Assembly (NCBI GenBank): GCA_036245525.1
Contig: BTPG01000004.1
Location: forward strand, 235,294,318-235,358,317
Reading direction: 5' to 3'
DNA length: 64,000 nt
DNA from: Semisulcospira habei
Taxonomy: Eukaryota > Mollusca > Gastropoda > Semisulcospiridae
The notes below the pieces were generated by a model. The model saw only the letters and a list, made by a program, of their open reading frames with translations. It searched no databases and had not been told where the DNA came from. Position numbers and translations under genes: made by a program. Positions 21,357 through 31,836 of this stretch are shown piece after piece (the stretch's first letter is position 1; the number at the start of each line of letters is the position of its first letter).

Positions 21357-21550
21357 ATTAACCTGCTTAGCCCCGAGGACTGTAGCTCCTGCATGTTGTT
21401 AACCACTTCTAGCTGATGAATCGGTCATGATCATTCATGGGTACGGTCAGATCAGCTTTGCGCCTGATGGTGCCAAGCTAATCTGGCACTGCCCTTGAAT
21501 GATCATGGTGGACCCATCTCCTGCTGTTGTGCGTCAGGGCTGAATGGGGT
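21357..21550. mobile_element. Pal-2B MITE, diverged
   Basis: TTAACCTGCTTAGCCCCGAG at the left; hairpin GATCATTCATGGGTACGGTC with the mirrored GCACTGCCCTTGAATGATCA; GTGCGTCAGGGCTGAATGGG at the right. Confidence 0.7.
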
Positions 21551-21610
21551 CAGCATAAAGCGGCACAAATCTGACAGCAGAAAAGGCTTTTGAAACAGAA
21601 GACAACTCAC

Positions 21611-21711
21611 CCATCCTGTGGGGGCGCCAGTAGTGATCCCTGAGAGTTAGGGGACTTGGGTGCAGACAGCTTGTGAGCGGCCATCTTGTCCAGCCAGAGT
21701 TGAGTCAGCTC
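21611..21711 (-). CDS. RAPGEF1: RAPGEF1 (C3G) exon
   Basis: 101-bp minus-strand exon located by splice sites and phase. Acceptor GTTCTGTTTCAG; donor GATGG/GTGAGT. It opens in phase 0 and ends with two bases that join the one-base start of the 20059-20304 exon. It encodes ELTQLWLDKMAAHKLSAPKS, then PNSQGSLLAPPQD. C3G has a similar order: the end of the N-terminal helical domain (GVKEL-type junction) followed by a Ser/Pro linker. Confidence 0.85.
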
Positions 21712-22109
21712 CTGAAACAGAACGCGTCACTTCACTTCTAAACCCATCTACTGATTCCTTCTCACGTCACTTCACTTCTAAACCCATCTACTGATTTCTC
21801 TTTTTTTTTTAAACATCTCACAGGGATCCGCCCTTTCTTATGCGTGAGTGCATGTGCACCATGTTTAGAATGGTTTCGTTACATTTAGCGGTACAAGTTG
21901 TTATTTGTGATTGTGGCAGGTCTCATCTCCATGTTGTCTAAAATATGCTTGGTACAACTTTTCAACCAAAAAAAGTTTAATGTCCCTTGAGGGGATATTT
22001 GGGCTGCCTTCCCCAGGGAGGACACGTCGTCACAGTGCAGCACCACCTGAGGTATCCACAGGTGTTTGACATACTTGACCAATTTGTTGGGGTAAAAAGC
22101 CACAGAACC

Positions 22110-22312
22110 CTAACCCATTTAGACCCAACGCCCTACAGCAGGAGATGGATTGACCATGATAATTCAAGGGTAGTGCTGGATGAGCTTGGCCCCTCCAGGC
22201 GCCAAGCTTATCCGGCACTACCCTTGAATTATCGTGGTCAATCCATCTCCTTCAGCTGGCACATAGTCTTTAGGTGAAACCTCCACAATTTAGGAAATGC
22301 GGCCATGGAGTT
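22110..22312. mobile_element. Pal-2B MITE
   Basis: TAACCCATTTAGACCCAACG at the left; hairpin near 22158-22238 with AATTCAAGGGTAGTGCTGGA and the mirrored arm; CAGCTGGCACATAGTCTTTA followed by TTTAGGAAATG at the right. Confidence 0.7.
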
Positions 22313-23173
22313 AACTGGTTTAAAACAAATTGCCGAAGAATGTCCCACATGCCTGGAGGATTATCACGGTCAAACGAACCACAGGTCGGCGCACGCAGGG
22401 ATGGGTCCCACACTTCACGTGCCCCGTGGCGCTGGCTGCGGTCTGCTACGCTTCAACACTCCGGCCAAGTCACTATCTCATGGCAGGTAAGCACGACGTA
22501 AATCTATTCATTACGACTGCCTTTATTACATGACTAGGCCTGCCAACCCCTAACAGCTATGGTAGTAGAATTTTGGACAAGTCCTAGTAGTTTTGGAGAT
22601 GTAGTTTAGCTTGTAAATTACTGTTCGCCGAACGCTTGATGCACGGAAATTTCTCAGTATACAATACAATACAACTTTATTGTCTGTTAAAGCACGACAG
22701 AAATTTGCCTTATATATAGCGATCGGAACTTTGGCTGGCTGATACATACTTTCTTCTTTTCAGGCCGTTGTTTATCTGACGCGCTTAGTGAATGAAATGA
22801 TGCACGCTGGGAAAACCGAAAGTTTGCACCGCTCGTTCCCATTTGCCCCAAAACGCATGATCTTCTCTTACCGACTACAAACCGAAAACAACACAGATTT
22901 TTGTGGTTTATTTTTTTCTTCAGCATAAAATTTCATTAATGATCGTAGTAGCATAGTATTGGGAACGTAGGCGTAGGAAAATACAGCAAAAATCGTAGTG
23001 GTTGGCAGGTCTGATCATGATTGCATCTGTTGAATTCACAAAAAAAAAACCTGAAAGGTCCAGAAGAGCATGTCATTTCTTACGGCAGGTAAGGTTTTCA
23101 AAAACCACAATTCCGGCACATAACCGGCACAGAAGCACCCATGTTATTAGGATTACTATTATTATTCTCGTAC
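22313..23173. other. intron sequence with a retroposon-like tail
   Basis: Near 22660-22690, ACAATACAATACAACTTTAT then TGTCTGTTAAA resembles the 3' end of a LINE. The remainder shows no exon or array that I can support. Confidence 0.35.
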
Positions 23174-23321
23174 CTTGATGCCGGCAGACAGGGTGCCGAT
23201 GATTTCGTTAGCGCTGGCCGCGTCAAACCTCCCCTGTGACCCCAGCAGCAGACTGTCCGTCCAGTGGATAAATCGCGCCAGGCTCTGACACACTTTGGAC
23301 TGGCATGACATCAGCGGGGTG
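23174..23321 (-). CDS. RAPGEF1: RAPGEF1 (C3G) exon, N-terminal helical domain
   Basis: 148-bp minus-strand exon. Acceptor TTGTGTCTCCCAG; donor ATCAAG/GTACGA. One base in (completing a Ser codon from 26372-26544), phase 0 out. It encodes TPLMSCQSKVCQSLARFIHW followed by TDSLLLGS and NEIIGTLSAGIK. The V-QSLA--I-W-D pattern and the following GVK/GIK match the helical N-terminal domain of vertebrate C3G as I remember it. This domain is reported to restrain the exchange activity of the protein. Confidence 0.9.
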
Positions 23322-23364
23322 CTGGGAGACACAATTATAACCATCAGCATCGTGTCAATTATCA

Positions 23365-23525
23365 CCTCATTCAGCCCTGACGCACCACTACAGCAGGATA
23401 TGGATCAACCATTCAAGGGTAGTGCTAGATTAATCTAACACTACCCTTGAATTATCATGGTATATCCATCAACTGCAGCTGATACGTCATTGGGCGACAC
23501 TTCCAATATTTTAGAAGACTCCACA
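23365..23525. mobile_element. Pal-2B MITE, shortened hairpin
   Basis: CTCATTCAGCCCTGACGCAC at the left. Arms ATTCAAGGGTAGTGCTAGAT and the mirrored arm have almost no loop. ACGTCATTGGGCGACACTTC lies at the right. Confidence 0.65.
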
Positions 23526-23599
23526 TTTAGGGCTGTCCTTCAAACTCCTTCACCGTCAAAGGACGCAATATTTTATTATTAAAATCTCTGTCAATTCAA

Positions 23600-24690
23600 C
23601 ACACATATCCCCCACCTTCCACACACATCCCCCGCCTTCCACACACATCCCCCGCCTTCCACACAGATCCCCAGCCTTCCACACAGATCCCCAGCCTTCC
23701 ACACAGATCCCCAGCTTTCCACACAGATCCCCAGCCTTCCACACATATCCCCCACCTTCCACACAGATCTCCCGCCTTCCACATACATCCCAGCCTTCCA
23801 CACAGATCCCCCACCTTCCACACAGATCCCCCACCTTCCACACAGATCCCCCACCTTCCACACAGATCCCAGCCTTCCACACAGATCCCCCGCCTTCCAC
23901 ACAGAACCCCAGCCTTCCACACACATCCCCCGCCTTCCACACAGATCCCCCCTCCCCCCCGCCTTCCACACAGATCCCCAGCCTTCCACACAGATCCCCA
24001 GCCTTCCACACAGATCCCAGCCTTCCACACAGATCCCAGCCTTCCACACAGATCCCCAGCCTTCCACATAGACCCCCAGCCTTCCACGCAGACCCCCAGC
24101 CTTCCACGCAGATCCCCCGCCTTCCACACAGACCCCCAGCCTTCCACACAGATCCCCCGCCTTCCACACAGATCCCCAGCCTTCCACACAGATCCCCAGC
24201 CTTCCACACAGATCCCCAGCCTTCCACACAGATCCTGCACCTTCCACACAGATCCCAGCCTTCCACACAGATCCCCCGCTTTCCACACAGATCCCCAGCC
24301 TTCCACACAAATCCCCCGCCTTCCACACAGATCCCCAGCCTTCCCAACAGATCTCCCACCTTCCACACAGATCCCCAGCCTTCCACACAGATCCCAGCCT
24401 TCCACACAGATCCCCAGCCTTCCACATAGACCCCCAGCCTTCCACACAGACCCCCAGCCTTCCACGCAGATCCCCCGCCTTCCACACAGACCCCCAGCCT
24501 TCCACACAGATCCCTTCCCTTCCACACAGATCTCCAGCCTTCCACACAGATCCCCCGCCTTCCACACACATCCCCCGCCTTCCACACAGATCCCCCGCCA
24601 TGCACACAGATCCCCAGCCTTCCACACAGATCCAACGCCTTCCACACAGATACCCGCCTTCCACACAGATCCCCAGCTTTCCAAGCAACA
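23600..24690. repeat. minisatellite, 20-bp unit, ~54 copies
   Basis: Unit CTTCCACACAGATCCCCAGC with CCCGCC and CCCACC variants and occasional 18- to 19-bp forms. Because 20 is not a multiple of 3 and the unit has no stop in one orientation, all three minus frames are open for over 360 codons. They are not genes. It lies in the RAPGEF1 intron between 23321 and 26372. Confidence 0.95.
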
Positions 24691-24705
24691 TGGATACAAC
24701 GCAGT

Positions 24706-24800
24706 TTCTACCAGAGGTCTAGATCCTCATCGGCACCCGCAAATGTGGTAAGCTAGTGCAAATGCGGGGACTCATGAGGATCTAGACCTCTTGCAGATGG
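24706..24800. mobile_element. Pal-3 element, long-centre subtype
   Basis: Arms AGAGGTCTAGATCCTCATC and GACTCATGAGGATCTAGACC flank a centre with GTGGTAAGCTAGTGCAAATG. The same kind of centre is found at 35117 and 46022. Confidence 0.8.
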
Positions 24801-24854
24801 GTTGCATTCCATTTACATAACGCAGTTTGTGCTTCTGAAATATTTCTTTGATAT

Positions 24855-25995
24855 ATACTAAACTCAGCAGATCAGTACTAAACTCAACTGATCAACACTA
24901 AATTCAGCTGATCAGTACTAAACTCAACTGATCAACACTAAACTCAGCTGATCAGTACTAAACTTAACTGATCAACACTAAACTCAGCTGATCAGTACTA
25001 AACTCAACTGATCAACACTAAACTCAGCTGATCAGTACTAAACTCAACTGATCAACACTAAACTCAGCTGATCAGTACTAAACTCAACTGATCAACACTA
25101 AACTCAACTGATCAGTACTAAACTCAACTGATCAACACTAAACTCAACTGATCAGTACTAAACTCAACTGATCAACACTAAACTCAGCTGCTCAGCACTA
25201 AACTCAACTGATCAACACTAAACTCAACTGATCAGTACTAAACTCAACACTAAACTCAACAGATCAACACTAAACTCAGCTGATCAGTACTAAACTCAAC
25301 TGATCAACACTAAACTCAGCTGATCAGCACTAATCAACACTAAACTCAGCTGATCAGTACTAAACTCAACTGATCAGCACTAAACTCAACTGATCAACGC
25401 TAAACTCAACTGATCAACACTAAACTCAACTGATCAACACTAAACTCAGCTGATCAGTACTAAACTCAACTCAGCTGATCAGCACTAAACTCAGCTGATC
25501 AGCACTAAACTCAGCTGATCAACACTAAACTCAGCTGATCAGCACTAAACTCAACTGATCAACACTAAACTCAACTGATCAGCACTAAACTCAACTGATC
25601 AACACTAAACTCAGCTGATCAACACTAAACTCCACTGATCAACACTAAACTCAACTGATCAACACTAAACTCAACTGATCAACACTAAACTCAACTGATC
25701 AACACTCCACTCAGCTGATCAACACTAAACTCCACTGATTAACACTAAACTCAGCTGATCAGTACTAAACTCCACTGATCAATACTAAACTCCACTGATC
25801 AACACTCCACTCAGCTGATCAACACTAAACTCCACTGATCAACACTAAACTCAGCTGATCAGTACTAAACTCAACTGATCAACACTAAACTCCACTGATC
25901 AACACTAAACTCCACTGATCAACACTAAACTCAGCTGATCAGTACTAAACTCAACTGATCAACACTAAACTCAACTGATCAACACTAAACTCCAC
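24855..25995. repeat. minisatellite, 20-bp unit in 40-bp pairs, ~56 copies
   Basis: Unit CTAAACTCAACTGATCAACA alternates with CTAAACTCAGCTGATCAGTA in the left part. Toward the right the alternation breaks and CCACTGATCA variants appear. Every unit contains TGATCA. Confidence 0.95.
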
Positions 25996-26029
25996 TCAGC
26001 CCCCGCTGATCAAGGGACATAGATACAAA

Positions 26030-26085
26030 GTGATGTCAGCAAGAGGCATGGATCCTCATCAGCCCCCGCAACCTGTCAACAATTT
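26030..26085. mobile_element. Pal-3 half copy
   Basis: GCAAGAGGCATGGATCCTCA then TCAGCCCCCGCAACC, with the second arm missing. Confidence 0.6.
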
Positions 26086-26229
26086 TGCGTCGACATTGGT
26101 TAACACGAAATACGTTTTACACGAGGTTATTTTCTGCGTCCCCAAACTTCATGTTACAGCGTGCCGGATTGATTGACAGCTCTGATTTCCCCGACTACAA
26201 TTCACTGCATATTCAGCGTGCTTTACTGG

Positions 26230-26315
26230 GCGATGACAGTTCAAGGGTGGTGCCAGAATAGCTTGGCGCCTATCGGCGCCAAGCTATTCTGGCACCACCC
26301 TTGAACTATCATGCT
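26230..26315. mobile_element. Pal-2A MITE
   Basis: Near-perfect hairpin with AGTTCAAGGGTGGTGCCAGA arms and a TAT centre. The outer GATCGACC-type flanks are absent. Confidence 0.8.
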
Positions 26316-26371
26316 TTAAGCAGGCTCCACTGTTTTTTTGTTATTGCTCACGATCCAGTCGTTATCAGTAC

Positions 26372-26544
26372 CTGTCTGCAGCGGCGGGCGTGTTGCGCAG
26401 CGTGTTGAAGACGTTCATGATGGTGTCGAGAATGAGCGTGGCGGAGTGCGGCAGGATCTCCAGTTTCTGTTGCTGCACCACGGCCCGGATGTAAGTCAAC
26501 GTGCGGTTCACCTCCTCCACCTCCGCGCGCAGGCGTTCCGTCTC
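26372..26544 (-). CDS. RAPGEF1: RAPGEF1 (C3G) exon, N-terminal helical domain
   Basis: 173-bp minus-strand exon. Acceptor GTGTGCGTGTTGCAG; donor GACAG/GTACTG. Phase 0 in, two bases out, which joins 23174-23321. It encodes ETERLRAEVEEVNRTLTYIR, then AVVQQQKLEILPHSATLIL and DTIMNVFNTLRNTPAAAD. The LE-LP-SA element and the preceding helix match the vertebrate C3G N-terminal domain. The start of the exon looks like coiled coil or long helix (ERLRAEVEEVNRTL). Confidence 0.9.
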
Positions 26545-26639
26545 CTGCAACACGCACACAAAAAATCCACATTTTATTACAATTGTGGGGGCTCATCCTC
26601 TTGCAGTTTGGTGGTTGGTATTGTGCAGTAGACCGGAGG

Positions 26640-26842
26640 TTGATTTGAGTATCAGCTGGAGCCGATCTTGACAGGAGTTAGCAGGAAGAATAGATCTTCC
26701 TGAGCCCAGCGTAGTCTGACTGCTGAATACAGGGTCCACCAGTCATACTCATCATGTTTTGGGGCAGTAGTGCCAGCAGTCAGAAATTACATTGGGGAAC
26801 AGAGGAAAGGAACGTTCGAACAAACAATATTGTTGTACTAAA
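26640..26842. other. intron sequence
   Basis: Has GCAGGAAGAATAGATCTTCC, perhaps a decayed Pal-3 arm. Nothing else recognised. Confidence 0.3.
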
Positions 26843-26896
26843 GAGTGAGTGAGTGAGTGAGTGAGTGAGTGAGTGAGTGAGTGAGTGAGTGAGTGA
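26843..26896. repeat. (GAGT)n microsatellite
   Basis: About thirteen GAGT tetranucleotides in a row. Confidence 0.95.
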
Positions 26897-26984
26897 ATGC
26901 ACCAAAACAGCCAATCAGCCCTTCTCAGTACATGTAAACTCGTGTGAGGTATGGAACGAAATCCATTCACCCACTTATGGTCCA

Positions 26985-27208
26985 TCAGTCCATCTACCCA
27001 CCGACCGATTAAACACAACACCCACCAACCCATCCACCCACCGACCGATTAAACACAACACCCACCAACCCATCCACCCACCGACCGATTAAACACAACA
27101 CCCACCAACCCATCCACCCACCGACCGATTAAACACAACACCCACCAACCCATCCACCCACCGACCGATTAAACACAACACCCACCAACCCATCCACCCA
27201 CCACCGAT
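26985..27208. repeat. minisatellite, 40-bp unit, ~5 copies
   Basis: Unit CACCCACCGACCGATTAAAC followed by ACAACACCCACCAACCCATC. Each unit contains a TTAA. The last unit is broken at its TTAA by the Pal-2B element that follows. Confidence 0.9.
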
Positions 27209-27411
27209 TAACTCATTCAGTCCGGCGCACGTATTTCCCAAATTTTGCAAGTGTCATCTAACGACTATGCACCTGTTGCAGGAGATAGATCGACCATCAT
27301 AATTCAAGGGCAGTGCCAGATTAGCTTGGCGCCAACAGGCGCCAAGCTAATCTGGCACTGCCCTTGAATTATTCCGGTCGACCCGTCTCCTGCTGTGGTG
27401 CGTCAGGGCTG
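27209..27411. mobile_element. Pal-2B MITE inserted at the edge of the 40-bp array
   Basis: Starts CTCATTCAGTCCGGCGCACG after TTAA. The hairpin around 27301-27372 is nearly perfect. It ends GTGCGTCAGGGCTGAATGGG. The right flank (ATAAGCACAAATC) resembles the array sequence TTAAACACAACACC, consistent with insertion into a repeat unit. Confidence 0.75.
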
Positions 27412-27597
27412 AATGGGATAAGCACAAATCTCTGCGGTAGGAAACGCAGAGGAAGAAAGTTAGATAAACTTAATTTGCATTCAATGTGCCCCGCATCAAT
27501 AGCTGCGCAAATGTACCGCACTGCCGGCGCCTGGAGTGAGCACGTGTGTCACTTTTCTCCTCACACCACAGGCTGATGGGCGTCATGCTACTGACCA

Positions 27598-27912
27598 CAA
27601 AGTGCACTGTATGGTAATCTAGTACAAACTGTACTGTATGGTAATCATGTACAAAATGCACTGTATGGTAATCATCTACAAAGTGCACTGTATGGTAATC
27701 ATCTACAAAGTGCACTGTATGGTAATCATCTACAAACTGTACTGTATGGTAATCATCTACAAAGTGCACTGTATGGTAATCATCTACAAAGTGCACTGTA
27801 TGGTAATCATCTACAAAGTGTACTGTATGGTAATCATCTACAAAGTGTACTGTATGGTAATCATCTACAGAGTGCACTGTATGGTAATCATGTACAAAGT
27901 GCACTGTATGGT
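27598..27912. repeat. minisatellite, 27-bp unit, left part
   Basis: About twelve copies of GTGCACTGTATGGTAATCAT followed by CTACAAA. This is one half of an array split by the LINE at 27913-31836; the same unit resumes at 31837. Confidence 0.95.
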
Positions 27913-30900
27913 CTCTTGGCTTGACTTCGCGAACGAAGATTTTATAGGAGTTGCCCACGACGTCTGCAGGCTTGTTCGTGGCTGCGGAGGCCAATCCGAG
28001 ACAGGCAGGTTCGACCGCAGTGGCTGCAGGGGAAGGTATGGCCGGGGTTCTGAGCTGCGGCATCTCTGTTTTTTCTCCTGAGCCGCTTGTCCTTAAGGCT
28101 AGCTCTGTGAGAGTCCTCAAAGGAGACAGCTGCCTTGTAAATGGTGGAGCGCCAGGTGTCACGGTCCGCAGCAAGCGAAGACCACTGGTGGTGGTCGATT
28201 TGGCAGGCACTAAGTGACTTCTTGAGACAGTCTTTGTATCTCTTCTTTGGTGCCCCTCTGTCATGGTGTCCAGTAGCAAGCTCGCCGAACAGGGTGATCT
28301 TTGGTAGGCGATGATCCTCCATCCTGGAGACATGCCCCGCCCAGCGGAGCTGTGTCCGCAACAGCAAAGCCTCGATGCTCACAGTTTCAGCCTGTTCAAG
28401 GACCTCGACGTTGGTGACATAGTCACTCCAGTGAATGCCCAGGATGGTACGCAGGCAGCGCTGGTGGAAGCGTTCGAGGAGTCGTAGTTGGCTGCGGTAG
28501 AGGGCCAAGGACTCGGAACCATACAGCAGGGTGGTGAGGACCACAGCTCTGTACACGCTGATCTTGGTGCCTGTTTTCAGCTGTTGATTGTGCCACACCC
28601 GCTTGAAAAGTTGCCCGAAAGCGCTGTTCGCTTTTGCCAGCCTGCTGTCAAGCTCCTTGTCCAGCTTGGCGTCCGACGTGATAATGCAGCCAAGGTAAGT
28701 AAACTGGTGCACTGACTTTAGTTCAGACTCGCCAATGGTGATGTGAGGAGGGCGATACACTGTCTTGGGTGCCGGCTGATGGAGGACCTCTGTCTTTTTC
28801 AGACTGACCTCGAGTCCAAAGAGCTGGGCAGCATCTGCGAAGCAAGACGTGATGCGCTGCAGGGCTCTCTCTGTGTGTGCAACGAGGGCAGCATCATCAG
28901 CAAAAAGCAGCTCACGAATCAGTTGGTCTAGGGTTTTCGTGTGGGCCTGCAGTCGTCTGAGGTTGAACAGGCTGCCATCGAGACGATACCTGATGTACAC
29001 TGCATCGTCATCATCAAGGTCCACTGTGGCCTGCTTCAACATCATGCTAAAAAAGATGGTGAAGAGGGTCGGTGCCAGCACGCAGCCCTGCTTTACGCCG
29101 TTGAGAATAGGGAATGGTTCTGAGAGGTCATTGTTGAGTCTGACCTGGCCTTGCTGGTCCTCGTGTAGCTGGACAATCATGTTGAGGAACTTTGGGGGAC
29201 AGCCAAGTCGCTCTAGGATCTGCCACATGCCTTGCCTGCTCACAGTGTCGAACGCTTTTGTTAGGTCGACAAATGTTACGTACAGCCCTTTGTTCTGCTC
29301 GCGGCATTTCTCCTGTAGCTGTCTCAGCACAAAGACCATATCGGTGGTGCTCCTGTTTGCTCTGAAGCCACACTGGCCCTCTGGGAGTTGGTCTTCAGCG
29401 ATGGCAGGTACCAGCCGATTCAGGAGCAGCCTTGCAAGGATTTTCCCAGCAATGGACAGCAGGGTAATTCCCCGATAGTTGGAACAGTCAGACTTCTCGC
29501 CTTTGTTCTTGTACAGGGTGATAACGACTGCATCACGGAGATCTTTTGGTAGTGTTCCTTCCTCCCAGCAGCAGAGAAAGAGGTCATGGAGCTTGTTGTG
29601 CAGTGCTGTGCCTCCATGTTTCCAGATCTCTGGCGGTATTCCATCAATGCCTGCTGCTTTGCCACTCTTGAGCTGGTGGATGGCTGTGAGGGTCTCTTCA
29701 GCGGTGGGCGGTTCGTCCAATTCAACCTTTACTGGGAGGTGTGGGATTTGTATGACGACTGCTTCTTGAACAGTGCGCTCAGCGCTGAAGAGGCTCTGAA
29801 AGTATTCCGACCAGCGGTTCAAGATGGAGGTATTATCTGTGAGGAGTGCCTGGCCATTCGCGCTTCGCAGGGGACTTTGTACCAGGTGCCTGGGGCCATA
29901 CACTGCTTTCAGTGCTTCGTAGAAGCCCCTGTAGTCACCATTGTCAGCACAAAGCTGGGTCCTCTGTGCAAGTCTGGTCCACCACTCATTCTGGAGATCT
30001 CTGAGCTTGCGCTGGAGACTGCTGCAGACGAGGCGGAAGGCAGACTTCTTCACAGGGCAGGAAGGCTGGGCTAGGTGGGCCTGATGGGCGGCTCTTTTTT
30101 TTGCTAGGTGTTCCTGGATCTCTACATCGTTTTCGTCAAACCAGTCTTTGTTCTTCTTTCTGGCGAAACCCAAGACTTCTGCAGAGGATTTTGTAATAGC
30201 AGTTTTCAGTTGTTCCCAAAGTGTTTCAGGGGAGGAGTCTACTGGGTCCGCTGTGTCTTTGAGCCTGCGCTGTAAATCTGTCTGAAAGGCGGCTTTCACA
30301 TCGTCACGCTGAAGGCTGGCAATATCAAGCTTTTTCTTGGGGGGCCCCCATTTCTTGGGTTTTGGCCTGAAGTGGAGCCTGAGTTTGCAGCGGACAAGGC
30401 GGTGGTCAGTGTGGCACTCTGCGCTGGGCATCACTCTGGTGAGGAGGACGTCACTGCGGTCCCTCTGACGCACTAGGACATAGTCGATAAGGTGCCAGTG
30501 TTTGGAGCGAGGATGCATCCAGGTGGTCTTTCGACTGTCCTTTTGCTGAAAAGTAGTGTTGGTGATGACCAGTTGCTGCTCCGCACAGAACTCCAACAGT
30601 AGGCGGCCATTGTCAATGCAGTTCCCCACGCCATGCTTGCCGAGGACTCCTTTCCAGGCTTCAGAGTCCTGGCCCACTCTGGCGTTGAAGTCGCCAAGGA
30701 TGATGACTTTGTCGTCTGCAGGGGTACTCTGTAGGAGGCTGCGCAGGTCAGTGTAAAATTTGTCCTTTTCAGCAGGCTCTGCCAGGAGGGTTGGGGAGTA
30801 CACACTGAGAAGTGTGACGTGTTGCTGGTGTCTCAGTGGGAGGCGCATGGACATGATGCGGTCTGAGTGGCCCGTTGGTAGGTTTTCCAGCTTAGTCGCA

Positions 30901-31836
30901 ATGGATGTCTTGACCATGAAACCCACGCCTGAGAGCCGTCTTTCTGATGCAGGCCTGCCTGACCAGTAGAGGGTGTACCCAGCACCAAGTTCTTGGAGGC
31001 TGCCTTCGTCCGGAAGGCGTACTTCGCTGAGCGCGGCGATGTCGATGTCTAACCTCCGCAATTCATGGGCAATGAGGGCGGAGCGACGTTCAGGGCGTCC
31101 GCTGTCTGCTTTGTCGAGCATGGTTCGGACGTTCCAGCATGCTACGTTGAGTCCGGTCGTGGTCGTCATGAGAGTGGATCCGTTATTCTTTCTTGTTTTT
31201 TGACCGCAGGAGAAGATGCCCGTTGACCGCGGCTAGCCAACTGGGGTTGCGAGGGGACGAGCTTTGGTTAGGCCACCTTTCTAGGCCCCTCTCCGTGTGG
31301 AGCAAGCAGTGCTGTCCCTAGAGAAGGCTGCTTGGTCGTTCAGGGTGTGCCGAGTGATGTTGTCATCCCCAGGTCAACATCAGGCGACCAATATCCTGAA
31401 CCGCCTGCATGCAGGTTTGAGACTGCGGCTTCCAGTGACATCTTTCACCTGCCGTTTCGCCCCTCGCCCGTCGCTACAGGACTTGGAATGGTCAGTGTCA
31501 TGGTCCGTGGACGTTTCCTAAAGCCTGCGCGGTGGAGCTTTTTGGTGGAGTGCAGTGTGCGCAGTACTGGCCCCACCCTTTAAACCCTTGGTTCATCTGC
31601 CATGGCCTAGCAAGCTGGGACGATGGCATCGAGGTCCTCGGGTCGTAGGTTTTATATCAGACTGTCCTTGTCCTAGTCTCTGGCTCAAAAGCCTTCCCCG
31701 GAGACACGGGGGCTTTGATGTCAGGGGTTTCCTCCCTTAGCCTTTCCGCAGCCAAGCGGCCAGGCCTGCAAGGCAGCAGGCGACTCGTGGAGGGCGGGGT
31801 CGTCTATGTCCCGTGCAGATGTGAACATCTGCCCAC
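27913..31836 (-). mobile_element. full-length-looking APE-RT LINE inserted in a minisatellite
   Basis: The element is 3.92 kb on the minus strand: about 670 bp of 5' leader (31170-31836), one 1075-codon open frame and a short 3' end of about 30 bp ending CAAGCCAAGAG. The 13-bp TGCACTGTATGGT lies on both sides (27900-27912 and 31837-31849) and is one phase-exact piece of the surrounding 27-bp array. It reads as a target-site duplication. The leader begins with a small palindrome (GCAGATGTGAACATCTGC). No poly-A tail is present. The intact frame suggests a recent insertion. Confidence 0.9.
27942..31169 (-). CDS. LINE endonuclease-reverse transcriptase, intact ORF
   Basis: 1075 residues from an ATG. 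Residues 1-260 are an apurinic-type endonuclease: ACWNVRTM (10-17), LSEVR with the catalytic Glu (about 49), GDFNARVG (159-166), HLIDYVLV (226-233) and TDHRLV (254-259). Residues 500-850 are the reverse transcriptase: KSGKAAGIDGIPPE (501-514), NYRGITLLS (564-572), FVDLTKAFDTVSR (633-645), NGVKQGCVLAP (690-700) and the catalytic LLFADDAAL (754-762). The C terminus has a Cys/His cluster (C1048, C1051, H1064, C1068). It nicks target DNA and copies the element RNA there. No upstream ORF1 is seen. I leave the clade open (RTE-like single-ORF layout, but with a C-terminal finger). No stop or frameshift is visible. Confidence 0.92.
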   Translation of the reverse strand: MTTTTGLNVACWNVRTMLDKADSGRPERRSALIAHELRRLDIDIAALSEVRLPDEGSLQELGAGYTLYWSGRPASERRLSGVGFMVKTSIATKLENLPTGHSDRIMSMRLPLRHQQHVTLLSVYSPTLLAEPAEKDKFYTDLRSLLQSTPADDKVIILGDFNARVGQDSEAWKGVLGKHGVGNCIDNGRLLLEFCAEQQLVITNTTFQQKDSRKTTWMHPRSKHWHLIDYVLVRQRDRSDVLLTRVMPSAECHTDHRLVRCKLRLHFRPKPKKWGPPKKKLDIASLQRDDVKAAFQTDLQRRLKDTADPVDSSPETLWEQLKTAITKSSAEVLGFARKKNKDWFDENDVEIQEHLAKKRAAHQAHLAQPSCPVKKSAFRLVCSSLQRKLRDLQNEWWTRLAQRTQLCADNGDYRGFYEALKAVYGPRHLVQSPLRSANGQALLTDNTSILNRWSEYFQSLFSAERTVQEAVVIQIPHLPVKVELDEPPTAEETLTAIHQLKSGKAAGIDGIPPEIWKHGGTALHNKLHDLFLCCWEEGTLPKDLRDAVVITLYKNKGEKSDCSNYRGITLLSIAGKILARLLLNRLVPAIAEDQLPEGQCGFRANRSTTDMVFVLRQLQEKCREQNKGLYVTFVDLTKAFDTVSRQGMWQILERLGCPPKFLNMIVQLHEDQQGQVRLNNDLSEPFPILNGVKQGCVLAPTLFTIFFSMMLKQATVDLDDDDAVYIRYRLDGSLFNLRRLQAHTKTLDQLIRELLFADDAALVAHTERALQRITSCFADAAQLFGLEVSLKKTEVLHQPAPKTVYRPPHITIGESELKSVHQFTYLGCIITSDAKLDKELDSRLAKANSAFGQLFKRVWHNQQLKTGTKISVYRAVVLTTLLYGSESLALYRSQLRLLERFHQRCLRTILGIHWSDYVTNVEVLEQAETVSIEALLLRTQLRWAGHVSRMEDHRLPKITLFGELATGHHDRGAPKKRYKDCLKKSLSACQIDHHQWSSLAADRDTWRSTIYKAAVSFEDSHRASLKDKRLRRKNRDAAAQNPGHTFPCSHCGRTCLSRIGLRSHEQACRRRGQLL

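Noticed and set aside
23556..24699. Three overlapping open frames of over 360 codons on the minus strand, Trp/Cys/Gly-rich
   Set aside because: All three frames of the same 20-bp unit are stop-free, so they give the same peptide in rotation. This is a repeat artefact.
27470..28333. 287-codon minus-strand frame over the LINE end and the minisatellite
   Set aside because: It is an alternative frame of the LINE C terminus continued into 27-bp repeats.
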